Source: Desulfovibrionaceae bacterium UBA3823 (lineage in GTDB: Bacteria; Desulfobacterota; Desulfovibrionia; Desulfovibrionales; Desulfovibrionaceae). From it: a stretch of DNA of 5,748 nt. Both the position numbers and the translations under genes were made by a program. Within the stretch, counting starts at the first letter, position 1. Every line of letters begins with the position of its first letter. This document shows, one piece after another, positions 1-5,411 of the stretch. The notes under the pieces are model-generated. The model did no database searches. It saw nothing but the letters and a program-made list of their open reading frames with translations, and was not told where the DNA came from. The DNA lies in the NCBI GenBank assembly GCA_002369295.1, contig DFDR01000116.1, positions 1 through 5,748 of the forward strand. The letters are read 5' to 3'.

Positions 1-42
1 CCCCCGCATGGCGCAGGCAGAGGGAAGGGGCTGCGCGACCCT

Positions 43-1503
43 GTGGGACTGGCGGCCTTGAGCCCCGCCGAGGCTGCCCGCATCTGGCCCCGCAGCACGC
101 CTGCCGAGCGCCGGCAGCGCGCCCTGATCCTGCTCGAGTACGAGGTCAGGGATGCCAGCAGCTGGCTGCAGGGCCAGGTCTGGCGCTTCGAGGTGAGCGA
201 TCCCCGGCAGGACAGCGTCGTTGCCAGCTGCGGCCGCTTCTACGGCGACCCCCGGCAATGCCTGGCTGCCGGGCTCGAGACGGCCCGCCAGATCATTGCC
301 GACCGCCAGGAGCGGCGCTTCTTTCCCGAGAACGGGCCCTTCCTCGACCTCGACGGCCGGGCCATCCTCGCCTCGCCGGAAGCGCAGGGGACGGGCCTGC
401 GCGCCCTCATCGCCCCGAACCGGGAAGAGCTGACCATGCTCTGCGGCCTCGCCCAGGGAATCTGGCAGGCTGGCAAGGGCCCCTCCCTGCAGCCCGAGCT
501 CCTGCTTGCCGAAGGCGTTGCCGGCATCGCCGGCCCGCTGGACCTGGCAGACGCGGACTTTGTCCTGAAGCAGCCGGGCGCTGCGCTGCAGGCGCTGAGC
601 CTGCAGGGGCCGGCGCGCTTCTTCTCGCGGGAGCGCAGGTGCTGCTTTGCCCTCAGCGAACCTGCCGGCATCAGGACGCTGGCCTGCCAGCCTGGCGGGC
701 GCCCCGGCGCCGGCGCCCTGGTGCTGGCCCTTGAGGGAGAGGAGGACTTCTGCCAGGCCGAGTTTCCTTTCGCGCTCCTCCAGGAGGCCCTGCATGCCCT
801 GAACAGGGAGCAGGAGCGCCGGCGGACCCGGCTGGCCGCCATGCTCGCCATGGAGGCGGAAGACGGCCGCACCCCGTCCGAATCCAGGCGCGAGACGCTG
901 GGCGAGGGGAGCCGGGAGGAGCCTGGCATGAAGCCTGGCATGGAGCCCGGCATGGCGTCTGGGCCGTCGGCTTTGCGCAAGCCCCTGCCAGGACAGCCTG
1001 CCGGTTCCAGCGCGTCCCTGCCTGAGCTTGCCGGCGCCGGTGCGCCTGGCGAGCCCCACGTCCTTGCCTATGCCGATGCCCAGCATGCGTCCCAGCATTC
1101 GTCCCAGGGTGCGTTCCAGAGCGCGGCACGGGGCAAGCTTCCGGGCGGATTGCCGGGCTTCCCGCTGGCCGGCTGGATTGGCGCAGACGGCGCCAGTCAG
1201 ACCAGTGAGGACGCCGCGGCACAGGCATGGTCCGCAGCTGGCGGTGAAGCCGGGAAAGCGGGGGAGGTCGGGGCCTGTGCCCCTGGCTTTCCAGACAGCA
1301 GCACCGGGTTGGCCGACGCCAGCGAAGAAGGCTTGTCTCGCGGGCAGGCCGGCCACGGGCGCGAAGACCAAGGGGAGGGCGCTTGCGATGGGCCTGACCT
1401 TCTGGAGCCTGGGGATGGCCCCGGCGTTCTGGACGATGCCGAGGCTGACCCTGAGCCCGAAGGCGACGAGCGCGGGGAAAGCGAAGGCCCGTCCTTCGGC
1501 TAA
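43..1503 (+). CDS. Hypothetical protein with long disordered acidic tail; start uncertain, possibly 5'-partial
   Basis: I do not recognise this protein. If the GTG at 43 is the start it has 486 residues. The frame is open to the window edge, so the true start could lie outside. A purine-rich stretch at 21-30 sits 12 bases before the GTG, which is far for a Shine-Dalgarno, and TTG at 58 is an alternative. Third positions are strongly GC, so this frame is coding. Residues 1-275 look folded, with alternating helix and strand patterns: a WRFEVSD strand near 47-53, an ASCGRFYG segment at 61-68, and cysteines at 63, 73, 134, 200, 201, 215 and 237. A charged helix rich in Arg, Glu and Leu spans about 244-275. 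Residues 280-486 are low complexity (Gly, Ala, Pro, Ser, Glu) and end very acidic. No signal peptide, membrane segment or catalytic motif is visible. The next gene on the same strand has a similar layout of one compact domain plus low-complexity sequence, so they may act together. Confidence 0.75.
   Translation: MGLAALSPAEAARIWPRSTPAERRQRALILLEYEVRDASSWLQGQVWRFEVSDPRQDSVVASCGRFYGDPRQCLAAGLETARQIIADRQERRFFPENGPFLDLDGRAILASPEAQGTGLRALIAPNREELTMLCGLAQGIWQAGKGPSLQPELLLAEGVAGIAGPLDLADADFVLKQPGAALQALSLQGPARFFSRERRCCFALSEPAGIRTLACQPGGRPGAGALVLALEGEEDFCQAEFPFALLQEALHALNREQERRRTRLAAMLAMEAEDGRTPSESRRETLGEGSREEPGMKPGMEPGMASGPSALRKPLPGQPAGSSASLPELAGAGAPGEPHVLAYADAQHASQHSSQGAFQSAARGKLPGGLPGFPLAGWIGADGASQTSEDAAAQAWSAAGGEAGKAGEVGACAPGFPDSSTGLADASEEGLSRGQAGHGREDQGEGACDGPDLLEPGDGPGVLDDAEADPEPEGDERGESEGPSFG
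922..957 (+). repeat. 12-bp tandem repeat, three units, inside the first gene
   Basis: Three consecutive 12-bp units follow the pattern CCTGGCATGAAG with small changes. They encode PGMK, PGME and PGMA at about residues 294-305. They open the low-complexity tail of the protein and suggest that it grew by slippage of in-frame 12-mers. Confidence 0.85.
1081..1116 (+). repeat. Degenerate 12-bp tandem repeat, three units, inside the first gene
   Basis: Units follow CAGCATGCGTCC with drift and encode QHAS, QHSS and QGAF, with a partial fourth unit beginning QSA. The period matches the other repeat in this tail but the sequence differs, so it is an independent in-frame expansion. Confidence 0.75.
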
Positions 1504-1689
1504 GGGGAGGCCAGGCCGCAAGCTGCGTCGAAAGCAGCCTGACGAGACCCTTGAGGCTCCGAACGGCAGGCACGGGGAGGAGGGCGTGTCCGAACGTCGG
1601 GACGAGACGGGCATGCTCGTTTGCCCCTGCCTGCAGGGGACGGGGCGCCCCAGGCCACCGCCGAGGCACCCGCGCCCGCAGAGGACAGC

Positions 1690-1812
1690 CTGCACTGCGG
1701 CAAGAACGGCAAAAGCAACGGCAAGTTCCGCCGTCCTGACGACCCCAGGGCGGCAAGTCATGCGGAGCAGGCCCAGCCTGACCCGCGAAGCACACGGAGG
1801 AAACATGCATAA
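1690..1812 (+). pseudogene. Short reading frame from the duplicated start region; remnant or leader peptide
   Basis: This 40-codon frame starts at the CTG that aligns with the ATG of the second gene and has a GAGGA core 4 bases upstream. It ends at TAA 1810-1812, so it overlaps the start of the next gene (ATG at 1805) by 8 bases. Its third positions are mostly G or C and its product starts LHCGKNG, like the MHNGKNG of the next gene. The same frame is also open upstream to about 1621, where a TTG begins. It may be a dead 5' fragment of a duplicated gene, or a translated leader coupling translation to the downstream start. CTG is a poor start codon, so I favour a remnant. Confidence 0.4.
1796..1800 (+). 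promoter_or_regulatory. Shine-Dalgarno GGAGG that fixes the start of the second gene
   Basis: GGAGG lies four bases before ATG 1805 and continues as GGAGGAAAC. The same frame is stop-free back to 1028, so this site decides the start. Codons upstream of 1805 in that frame show the wrong positional GC pattern from about 1640 onward. Confidence 0.8.
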
Positions 1813-2914
1813 CGGCAAGAACGGCACGAACAACGGCAATTCCCGCATCTCTGGCGATGCCAGGGCCGCAGCCCCTGCGGCGAACGCCCAGGACGGCATG
1901 GCGGTGAAGCGTCGCGACGGCACGCAGAACACGCTCTCCAGCTTCCCCGGCTGGTTCATGGATGCCGGTCCCGAAGCCCAGCCTTTGCCTGTGCCCGTCA
2001 CGCCCGCTGAAGGCCATGGCGCCGGCCTGGCGGAGGTCTTCATTCAGGACGTCAAGGACAGCCTGGCCGCGGCTGGCCATGCTTCTGGTCCCCTGCCGAT
2101 CGACTGGGGCAAGAGCTCTTCTGGCGGCAGGGCTTGCCAGCCTCTCCCGAAGGACCTGAAGACGCCGGCTGGCCAGTGCGGTGGCGACGCCCTGCCTGAA
2201 GCCTTCGGCAGCGACGCGGCCTCGGCGCAGGTCGCGAAGCCGGCACAGCCGTCGGGCGACATGGCGCCTGCTGGCCAGGTCATGCCGGCAGCCGTGCTCC
2301 TCCCCGAGGGCGCCAGCCGGCAGCCTGCGGCCGACTATCCCTTTCGCGGGAGCGCCGGCGTGTCCGGGAGGCCGGGCAGCTTTGCCGTCCCGGAGTGCGC
2401 CGTGATCTGGGCCCGCGGCACGAATTCTGACAAGTGCCTGCTTGTCCAGGCCAGTCTCGGCGATCTGGTCCGCATCATCAAGCAGGGAGAGCTCTGCTCC
2501 AGGCTGGCCTTTGCGCTCAGGGAGCGCATCCGCGTCGATGTCGGGGGGGCGAGCGGAGTCCAGATGCGTGGAGCCGCCGTGACGCGCCGGCAGCGCATCT
2601 GGGGCGAAGTGGGCGGCTATCTGGAGAAGTGCACGGCGCAGAAGGCCGTGAGCTCCGTTGCGCAGGACCTCTTTGCCAAGGCCATGCAGGGCAGGCTCTC
2701 CTACGGCTTTGTCATCGATGGCGTCAAGGGCGGCGACTGGAGCCTCTTCCTGCATGTGGCCATGGAGGGGAAGGCGCCCCTCGTTTCCAAGGAGATCAGC
2801 GCGGCCTTTCTCAGGGAGGTGTGCGCGGAAATTGCCAAGCGCAACGTCACCGAAGCGGCCTGCGCGGATGCCGGCGGCGTGGTCAGGCCGTCCCGCCGCG
2901 GTCTTGCCGAATAG
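1805..2914 (+). CDS. Hypothetical protein: low-complexity N-terminal half plus compact C-terminal domain
   Basis: I do not recognise this 369-residue protein. Residues 1-30 are Asn/Gly/Ala-rich (MHNGKNGTNNGN). Residues 40-195 are Pro/Ala/Gly/Ser-rich and probably disordered, with one helix-like stretch near 74-91. Residues 196-350 look like a real domain: a CAVIWARG strand, a helix with LGDLVRIIKQGELCSRLAFALRERI at about 218-242, RRQRIWGEVGGYLEKC at 261-276, a helix to about 294, strands YGFVIDGV and WSLFLHVAM at 300-320, and a final helix at 328-346. No signal peptide, membrane span or catalytic signature is visible. The start is supported by a strong GGAGG. It follows the first unknown gene on the same strand after 301 bp and is closed by a terminator 54 bases after its stop. 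GC-rich third positions support coding throughout. Confidence 0.8.
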   Translation: MHNGKNGTNNGNSRISGDARAAAPAANAQDGMAVKRRDGTQNTLSSFPGWFMDAGPEAQPLPVPVTPAEGHGAGLAEVFIQDVKDSLAAAGHASGPLPIDWGKSSSGGRACQPLPKDLKTPAGQCGGDALPEAFGSDAASAQVAKPAQPSGDMAPAGQVMPAAVLLPEGASRQPAADYPFRGSAGVSGRPGSFAVPECAVIWARGTNSDKCLLVQASLGDLVRIIKQGELCSRLAFALRERIRVDVGGASGVQMRGAAVTRRQRIWGEVGGYLEKCTAQKAVSSVAQDLFAKAMQGRLSYGFVIDGVKGGDWSLFLHVAMEGKAPLVSKEISAAFLREVCAEIAKRNVTEAACADAGGVVRPSRRGLAE

Positions 2915-2967
2915 GCTGAGGAGGGGAAGACTCAGGGGAGGCTAAGCGCCTTCCCTGAAGAACGAGG

Positions 2968-3002
2968 AAGCCGGCAGTTCTGGTGAAGGACTGCCGGCTT
3001 TT
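2968..3002 (+). terminator. Rho-independent terminator
   Basis: An 11-bp perfect stem (AAGCCGGCAGT pairing with ACTGCCGGCTT) with an 11-base loop is followed by more T, giving a TTTT run at 2999-3002. It lies just after the second unknown gene, so it ends that transcript and separates it from the rtcB side. The short T run makes strong terminator activity likely but not certain. Confidence 0.8.
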
Positions 3003-3109
3003 GACAGTGTTGGCCATGCATTGCGGTCTTGAAGGAACCCTGTGCGCCCCGGGGCTCGTTTCAAGTGCAACGCGGGTCCCCTGTGGGTTGTGTGATGAAA
3101 TCACGATGG

Positions 3110-3144
3110 TTTGCGAAAAAAATCCGTACTTGCACACGGTGGGT
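3110..3144 (+). repeat. Left arm of the inverted repeat
   Basis: TTTGCG, an A7 run, then ATCC-like spacing and ACTTGCACACGGTGGGT. Positions 3130-3135 (TTGCAC) and 3156-3161 (TAAAAT) resemble promoter boxes, but the 20-bp spacing is too long for a normal sigma-70 site. Confidence 0.7.
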
Positions 3145-3284
3145 GATGTGCTCTTTAAAATCAGTATGTTAAGCATGCCGTAGAGCCAAAAACAAGCATC
3201 GCAATGTTCGTTTTCGTCCCCGGCAAGAAACAGCGGTCAAAAACTTCAATAAAATCAATAGGAATCTTTCCGAATCACCGATTT

Positions 3285-3319
3285 ACCCACCGTGTGTAAG
3301 TAACGATTTTTTGCGAAAA
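3285..3319 (-). repeat. Right arm of the inverted repeat
   Basis: On the minus strand it reads TTTTCGC, an A6 run, then ACTTACACACGGTGGGT, the same pattern as the left arm. Five positions differ, mostly toward the outer end. Confidence 0.7.
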
Positions 3320-4033
3320 TGGGCACGTGTGTTCTGGAAGTTGCTGAACGCCTCGCTGCGGGTGTGCAAGGTCTCCGGGGCTGCGCAGGTCCAGCCTGTC
3401 TCCCAACGGCATCTCTGGCGAAGTCCTTCACATGCATCTTGCCTTTATCCCTCGCGCCCAGCGGGCAGCGGGGGGAATTTTGGTGTGTTCAGCCCGGTCT
3501 CGGCCCTGGTGGGCGCAGCCCCCGCCGGGCGTCCGGAGCGATCCTGCCTTTATGCGCGCTTCTCAGTAGGCGGGCTTCTGTGTTCATGCCTGCAGGAGCG
3601 GCGTTTTGGCAGGATGCTTGCTGATATCCTGAAGGAGACCCTTGCCCAGCACTGTCGCTCCTAGGCGCAGCCAGGTCTTGCACGTTGAGGGGGAAGCGCT
3701 GGGGAGCGCGGCGTGGCGGTCAAATAGGGTAGCGGGGCAATCCGCTGTGTGCCTGCGGAGGCCAGGCTTGCGGTGGGAGCCCTCGCTATGGGTCGGCAAG
3801 GGACCATGGCTCTTGCGCCTGGCCGAGACCTCCATGCTCAAGACGAAGCAGCCCCCCAAAAATGGCCTTCTGTTTTTTGTCCTTTCCATATTCTGGAATG
3901 GAGTAGATGCGTTGTGCCGGCGTGGGCAGCCTGCACTTTGTCGTCAGACAAGGATGGGGGTCCCGGCGGGGCGGTGCCGGTAACGCTTCGAGCGCTTCGG
4001 GTCCAAGGCTGCTTTCTGTTTGCGTGAGGCGAT
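3320..4033. other. GC-rich stretch without a recognisable gene
   Basis: Several open frames of 60-117 codons exist on both strands, but none has a good ribosome binding site or a coding-like third-position GC pattern. Their translations are Arg, Ser, Pro and Cys-rich shadow-like sequences with no familiar motif. I see no tRNA, rRNA or CRISPR array. It may be a decayed gene or an unrecognised non-coding RNA region. Confidence 0.5.
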
Positions 4034-4053
4034 GCTGCAGGCGGGCCTGCAGC
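4034..4053. repeat. Perfect 9-bp palindrome with 2-bp centre
   Basis: GCTGCAGGC, GG, GCCTGCAGC form a perfect inverted repeat. No T run follows on the plus strand, so it is not a classic terminator. A dyad this compact could be a protein-binding site or part of an RNA structure upstream of rtcB. Confidence 0.45.
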
Positions 4054-4087
4054 CAGGATCACTCCCTGCTTCGCCTGCACAGGATCC

Positions 4088-4143
4088 TTGACGCCTTGAT
4101 CGCGTTGTTCGCCTTGATCGTCTTGACCAGCTTGATTTGCACC
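4088..4143. repeat. Degenerate 9-bp tandem repeat (TTGATCGNC-like)
   Basis: TTG recurs at 4088, 4096, 4105, 4114, 4123 and 4132, that is at steps of 8, 9, 9, 9 and 9 bases, with TTGATCG or a close variant in several units. In the plus frame ending at 4152 the stretch reads as a hydrophobic segment, LDALIALFALIVLTSLICTL. In the minus frame it reads as a Gln/Asp-rich peptide. Neither frame is convincing as a gene. Confidence 0.55.
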
Positions 4144-4172
4144 TTGCATTGACGAGGAGTTAAAAATATTGT
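4144..4172 (+). promoter_or_regulatory. Candidate promoter for rtcB-prfH
   Basis: TTGCAT (4144-4149), a 17-bp spacer and TATTGT (4167-4172) lie in a short AT-rich patch (TTAAAAATATTGT) in otherwise GC-rich DNA, about 125 bp before rtcB. The match to sigma-70 boxes is only moderate. TTGCAC at 4137 with TAAAAA at 4161 is an alternative pairing. I did not find the TGGCAC...TTGC pattern of a sigma-54 promoter, which drives the E. coli rtcBA operon through RtcR. Confidence 0.35.
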
Positions 4173-4243
4173 ACCGCTCTGTGCACATTCCCACCATGCC
4201 CATCCATGCCGCGGACGCGGCAAAGAAGGCCCGGCATGATTCC

Positions 4244-4279
4244 CTGTCGCTGATGTCTGTCTGTCGCAGGCCCTGTCGC
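4244..4279 (+). repeat. Three CTGTCGC direct repeats in the rtcB leader
   Basis: CTGTCGC occurs at 4244-4250, 4261-4267 and 4273-4279, ending 16 bases before the rtcB start. Spacing is 17 and 12 bases. The copies lie downstream of the candidate promoter, so they would be in the transcript and could affect translation or bind a regulator. A 7-bp inverted repeat (CATGCCG at 4205-4211 and CGGCATG at 4232-4238) lies just upstream in the same leader. Confidence 0.4.
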
Positions 4280-4295
4280 GCACAGCGAGCCGCCA

Positions 4296-5411
4296 ATGAA
4301 AACGCTTGATCTTCACGGCAAGTTCACGGATGCCGTCATCTATACCGTCGACAGCGACGACGTGGCCATCGAGGGCTACGCGCTGGCGCAGATCCAGCAG
4401 CTCTGCGACCTCGAGGCCTGCGCCGGCAATGCCGTCAGGGTCATGCCCGACGTGCACCCCGGCAAGGGCTGCGTCATCGGCCTGACCATGACGCTCCGCT
4501 CGGACAAGGTCATGCCCAGTCTTGTGGGCGTGGACATAGGCTGCGGCGTGTCCTGCGCCCGGCTTGGCAAGTACGCGTCGAACTTCCCCAAGCTGGACAG
4601 GGTCGTTGCCGAGCGCGTGCCCTCGGGCTTTGCCGTGCACGCCAGGCCCCAGGCCTTCGAAGGGCTCGAGGAGCTGTGCTGCGCCAGGCACGTCCAGCTG
4701 GAGCGGGCCCTGCGCAGCCTCGGCACCCTCGGCGGGGGCAACCACTTCCTGGAAGTGGCGGAAGACAGGGAAGGGCAGGCCTTCCTGGTGGTCCATACCG
4801 GAAGCCGCCATCTCGGCATGGAAGTCTGCGAGTGGTATCTCAGGCAGGGGAGGCGCCCGGACGTGCCCTACGAGCTCACGTGGATAGACGGCGACCTGCG
4901 GGAGCAGTACCTGCACGACATGCAGATTGTCCAGCGCTTTGCCAGCGCCAGCCGCGAGCGCATTGTCCAGGCCGTAGCCAGAGGCATGAAGTGGCGCGTC
5001 GAATCCGCCTTCGAGTCGGTGCACAACTACATCGACTTTGCCAGAGACATTCCCATCCTGCGCAAGGGGGCCATCTCCGCCGCCGAAGGCGAGCCCGTGA
5101 TCGTGCCCGCAAACATGCGCGACGGCTCCCTTGTCGGCATCGGCAGGGGCAATCCGGCGTGGAACTGGTCCGCTCCCCACGGCTCCGGGCGCATCGGCTC
5201 CCGGAGCAAGGCCCAGGCGAGCTTTACCCTCTCGGACTTCAAGAAGGCCATGAACGGCATCTATTCAAGCTGCATATCGCGCGACACGCTGGACGAGGCG
5301 CCCTTTGCCTACCGGGCGCAGGCGGACATTGCCGAAGCCCTGCGCGATGCGGTCGAGGTCCGGGACGTCCTTCGCCCCGTCTACAACTTCAAAGCCGGAG
5401 GCAGAAAGTAA
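4296..5411 (+). CDS. rtcB: RNA ligase RtcB, RtcB2-type, partner of PrfH
   Basis: This is a 371-residue RNA ligase of the RtcB family. It joins RNA 2',3'-cyclic phosphate or 3'-phosphate ends to 5'-OH ends using GTP and Mn(II) through a guanylyl-histidine intermediate. Visible motifs in order are PDVHPGKG (51-58); GVDIGCG with metal ligands D80 and C83; LGGGNHFLEV with H150; HTGSRHLG with H167; VHNY with H243; and SAPHGSGR, where H295 fits the guanylylated histidine. The protein ends VYNFKAGGRK. It is shorter than the 408-residue E. coli RtcB. It has ANMRDGS at 272-278 where housekeeping RtcB has a GSMG-type motif, and APHGSGR rather than SHGAGR, both typical of the RtcB2 group. All expected catalytic residues are present. 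The ATG at 4296 has only a weak ribosome site, but the N-terminus MKTLDLHGKF is as expected for the family. Its stop overlaps prfH by one base. In the PrfH-linked system its substrate is nicked 16S rRNA. No archease gene is visible. Confidence 0.95.
   Translation: MKTLDLHGKFTDAVIYTVDSDDVAIEGYALAQIQQLCDLEACAGNAVRVMPDVHPGKGCVIGLTMTLRSDKVMPSLVGVDIGCGVSCARLGKYASNFPKLDRVVAERVPSGFAVHARPQAFEGLEELCCARHVQLERALRSLGTLGGGNHFLEVAEDREGQAFLVVHTGSRHLGMEVCEWYLRQGRRPDVPYELTWIDGDLREQYLHDMQIVQRFASASRERIVQAVARGMKWRVESAFESVHNYIDFARDIPILRKGAISAAEGEPVIVPANMRDGSLVGIGRGNPAWNWSAPHGSGRIGSRSKAQASFTLSDFKKAMNGIYSSCISRDTLDEAPFAYRAQADIAEALRDAVEVRDVLRPVYNFKAGGRK
5397..5401 (+). promoter_or_regulatory. Shine-Dalgarno of prfH inside the rtcB 3' end
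   Basis: GGAGG lies 9 bases before ATG 5411 and within the last codons of rtcB. Together with the TAATG overlap it indicates translational coupling of the two genes. It is much stronger than the site in front of rtcB, so prfH may be made at an equal or higher level. Confidence 0.7.

Larger units (their letters stand above)
1681..1891 (+). repeat. Diverged tandem duplication of the start region of the second gene
   Basis: The stretch 1690-1776 aligns without gaps to 1805-1891, with 63 of 87 positions identical by hand count. The best block is 1698-1731 against 1813-1846, at 29 of 34. The offset is 115 bp. Upstream of each copy a GAGGA purine core is kept (1681-1685 and 1797-1801), with a 1-bp difference in spacing to the start triplet. 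The start triplet is CTG in the upstream copy and ATG in the downstream one. Read in their own frames the copies share 15 of 29 residues, including the core GKNG-x-x-NG and a later RAA. Differences occur at all codon positions, so the duplication is old. Confidence 0.75.
3110..3319. repeat. AT-rich segment bounded by 35-bp imperfect inverted repeats
   Basis: The left arm is 3110-3144 and the right arm 3285-3319. The reverse complement of the right arm matches the left at 30 of 35 positions without gaps. The inner 12 bases, CACACGGTGGGT read toward the interior, are identical, and both arms carry a 6-7 base A run. The 140-bp interior is visibly AT-richer than the surroundings and codes for nothing convincing. 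ATGG occurs at 3106-3109 and again at 3319-3322, which could be a 4-bp target duplication if the right end is at 3318, or chance. It may be a miniature inverted-repeat element or a pair of opposed regulatory sites. No transposase is present. Confidence 0.65.

Noticed and set aside
1028..1804. Upstream extension of the second gene in the same frame
   Set aside because: The frame is open but overlaps the first gene, and from about 1640 its codon-position GC pattern is that of a shadow. The strong GGAGG before ATG 1805 marks the start.
671..2755. A 694-codon open frame on the minus strand
   Set aside because: It lies antisense to both unknown genes, has Arg/Pro/Ala-rich composition and has the wrong positional GC pattern. 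Long stop-free antisense frames are expected in GC-rich coding DNA.
3130..3161. Promoter TTGCAC and TAAAAT in the left inverted-repeat arm
   Set aside because: The spacing is 20 bp, the -10 box lies outside the conserved arm, and no gene follows within a reasonable distance.
3436..3553. Near-identical 13-mers ATCTTGCCTTTAT and ATCCTGCCTTTAT 105 bp apart
   Set aside because: The match does not extend on either side and is short enough to be chance.
3311..3664. A 117-codon plus-strand frame in the intergenic region
   Set aside because: It begins inside the right inverted-repeat arm, has no ribosome site and shows no coding-like codon use.
3760..3824. 8-bp inverted repeat GGCCAGGC and GCCTGGCC
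   Set aside because: The 49-base spacing and lack of extension make it unremarkable in GC-rich DNA.
3838..4296. A 152-codon minus-strand frame upstream of rtcB
   Set aside because: Its translation crosses the tandem repeat and promoter patch, has no recognisable motif and has no good ribosome site.
4059..5180. A 373-codon open frame on the minus strand
   Set aside because: It is antisense to rtcB, whose frame is certain from catalytic motifs. The His/Gly/Ala-rich translation is a shadow.
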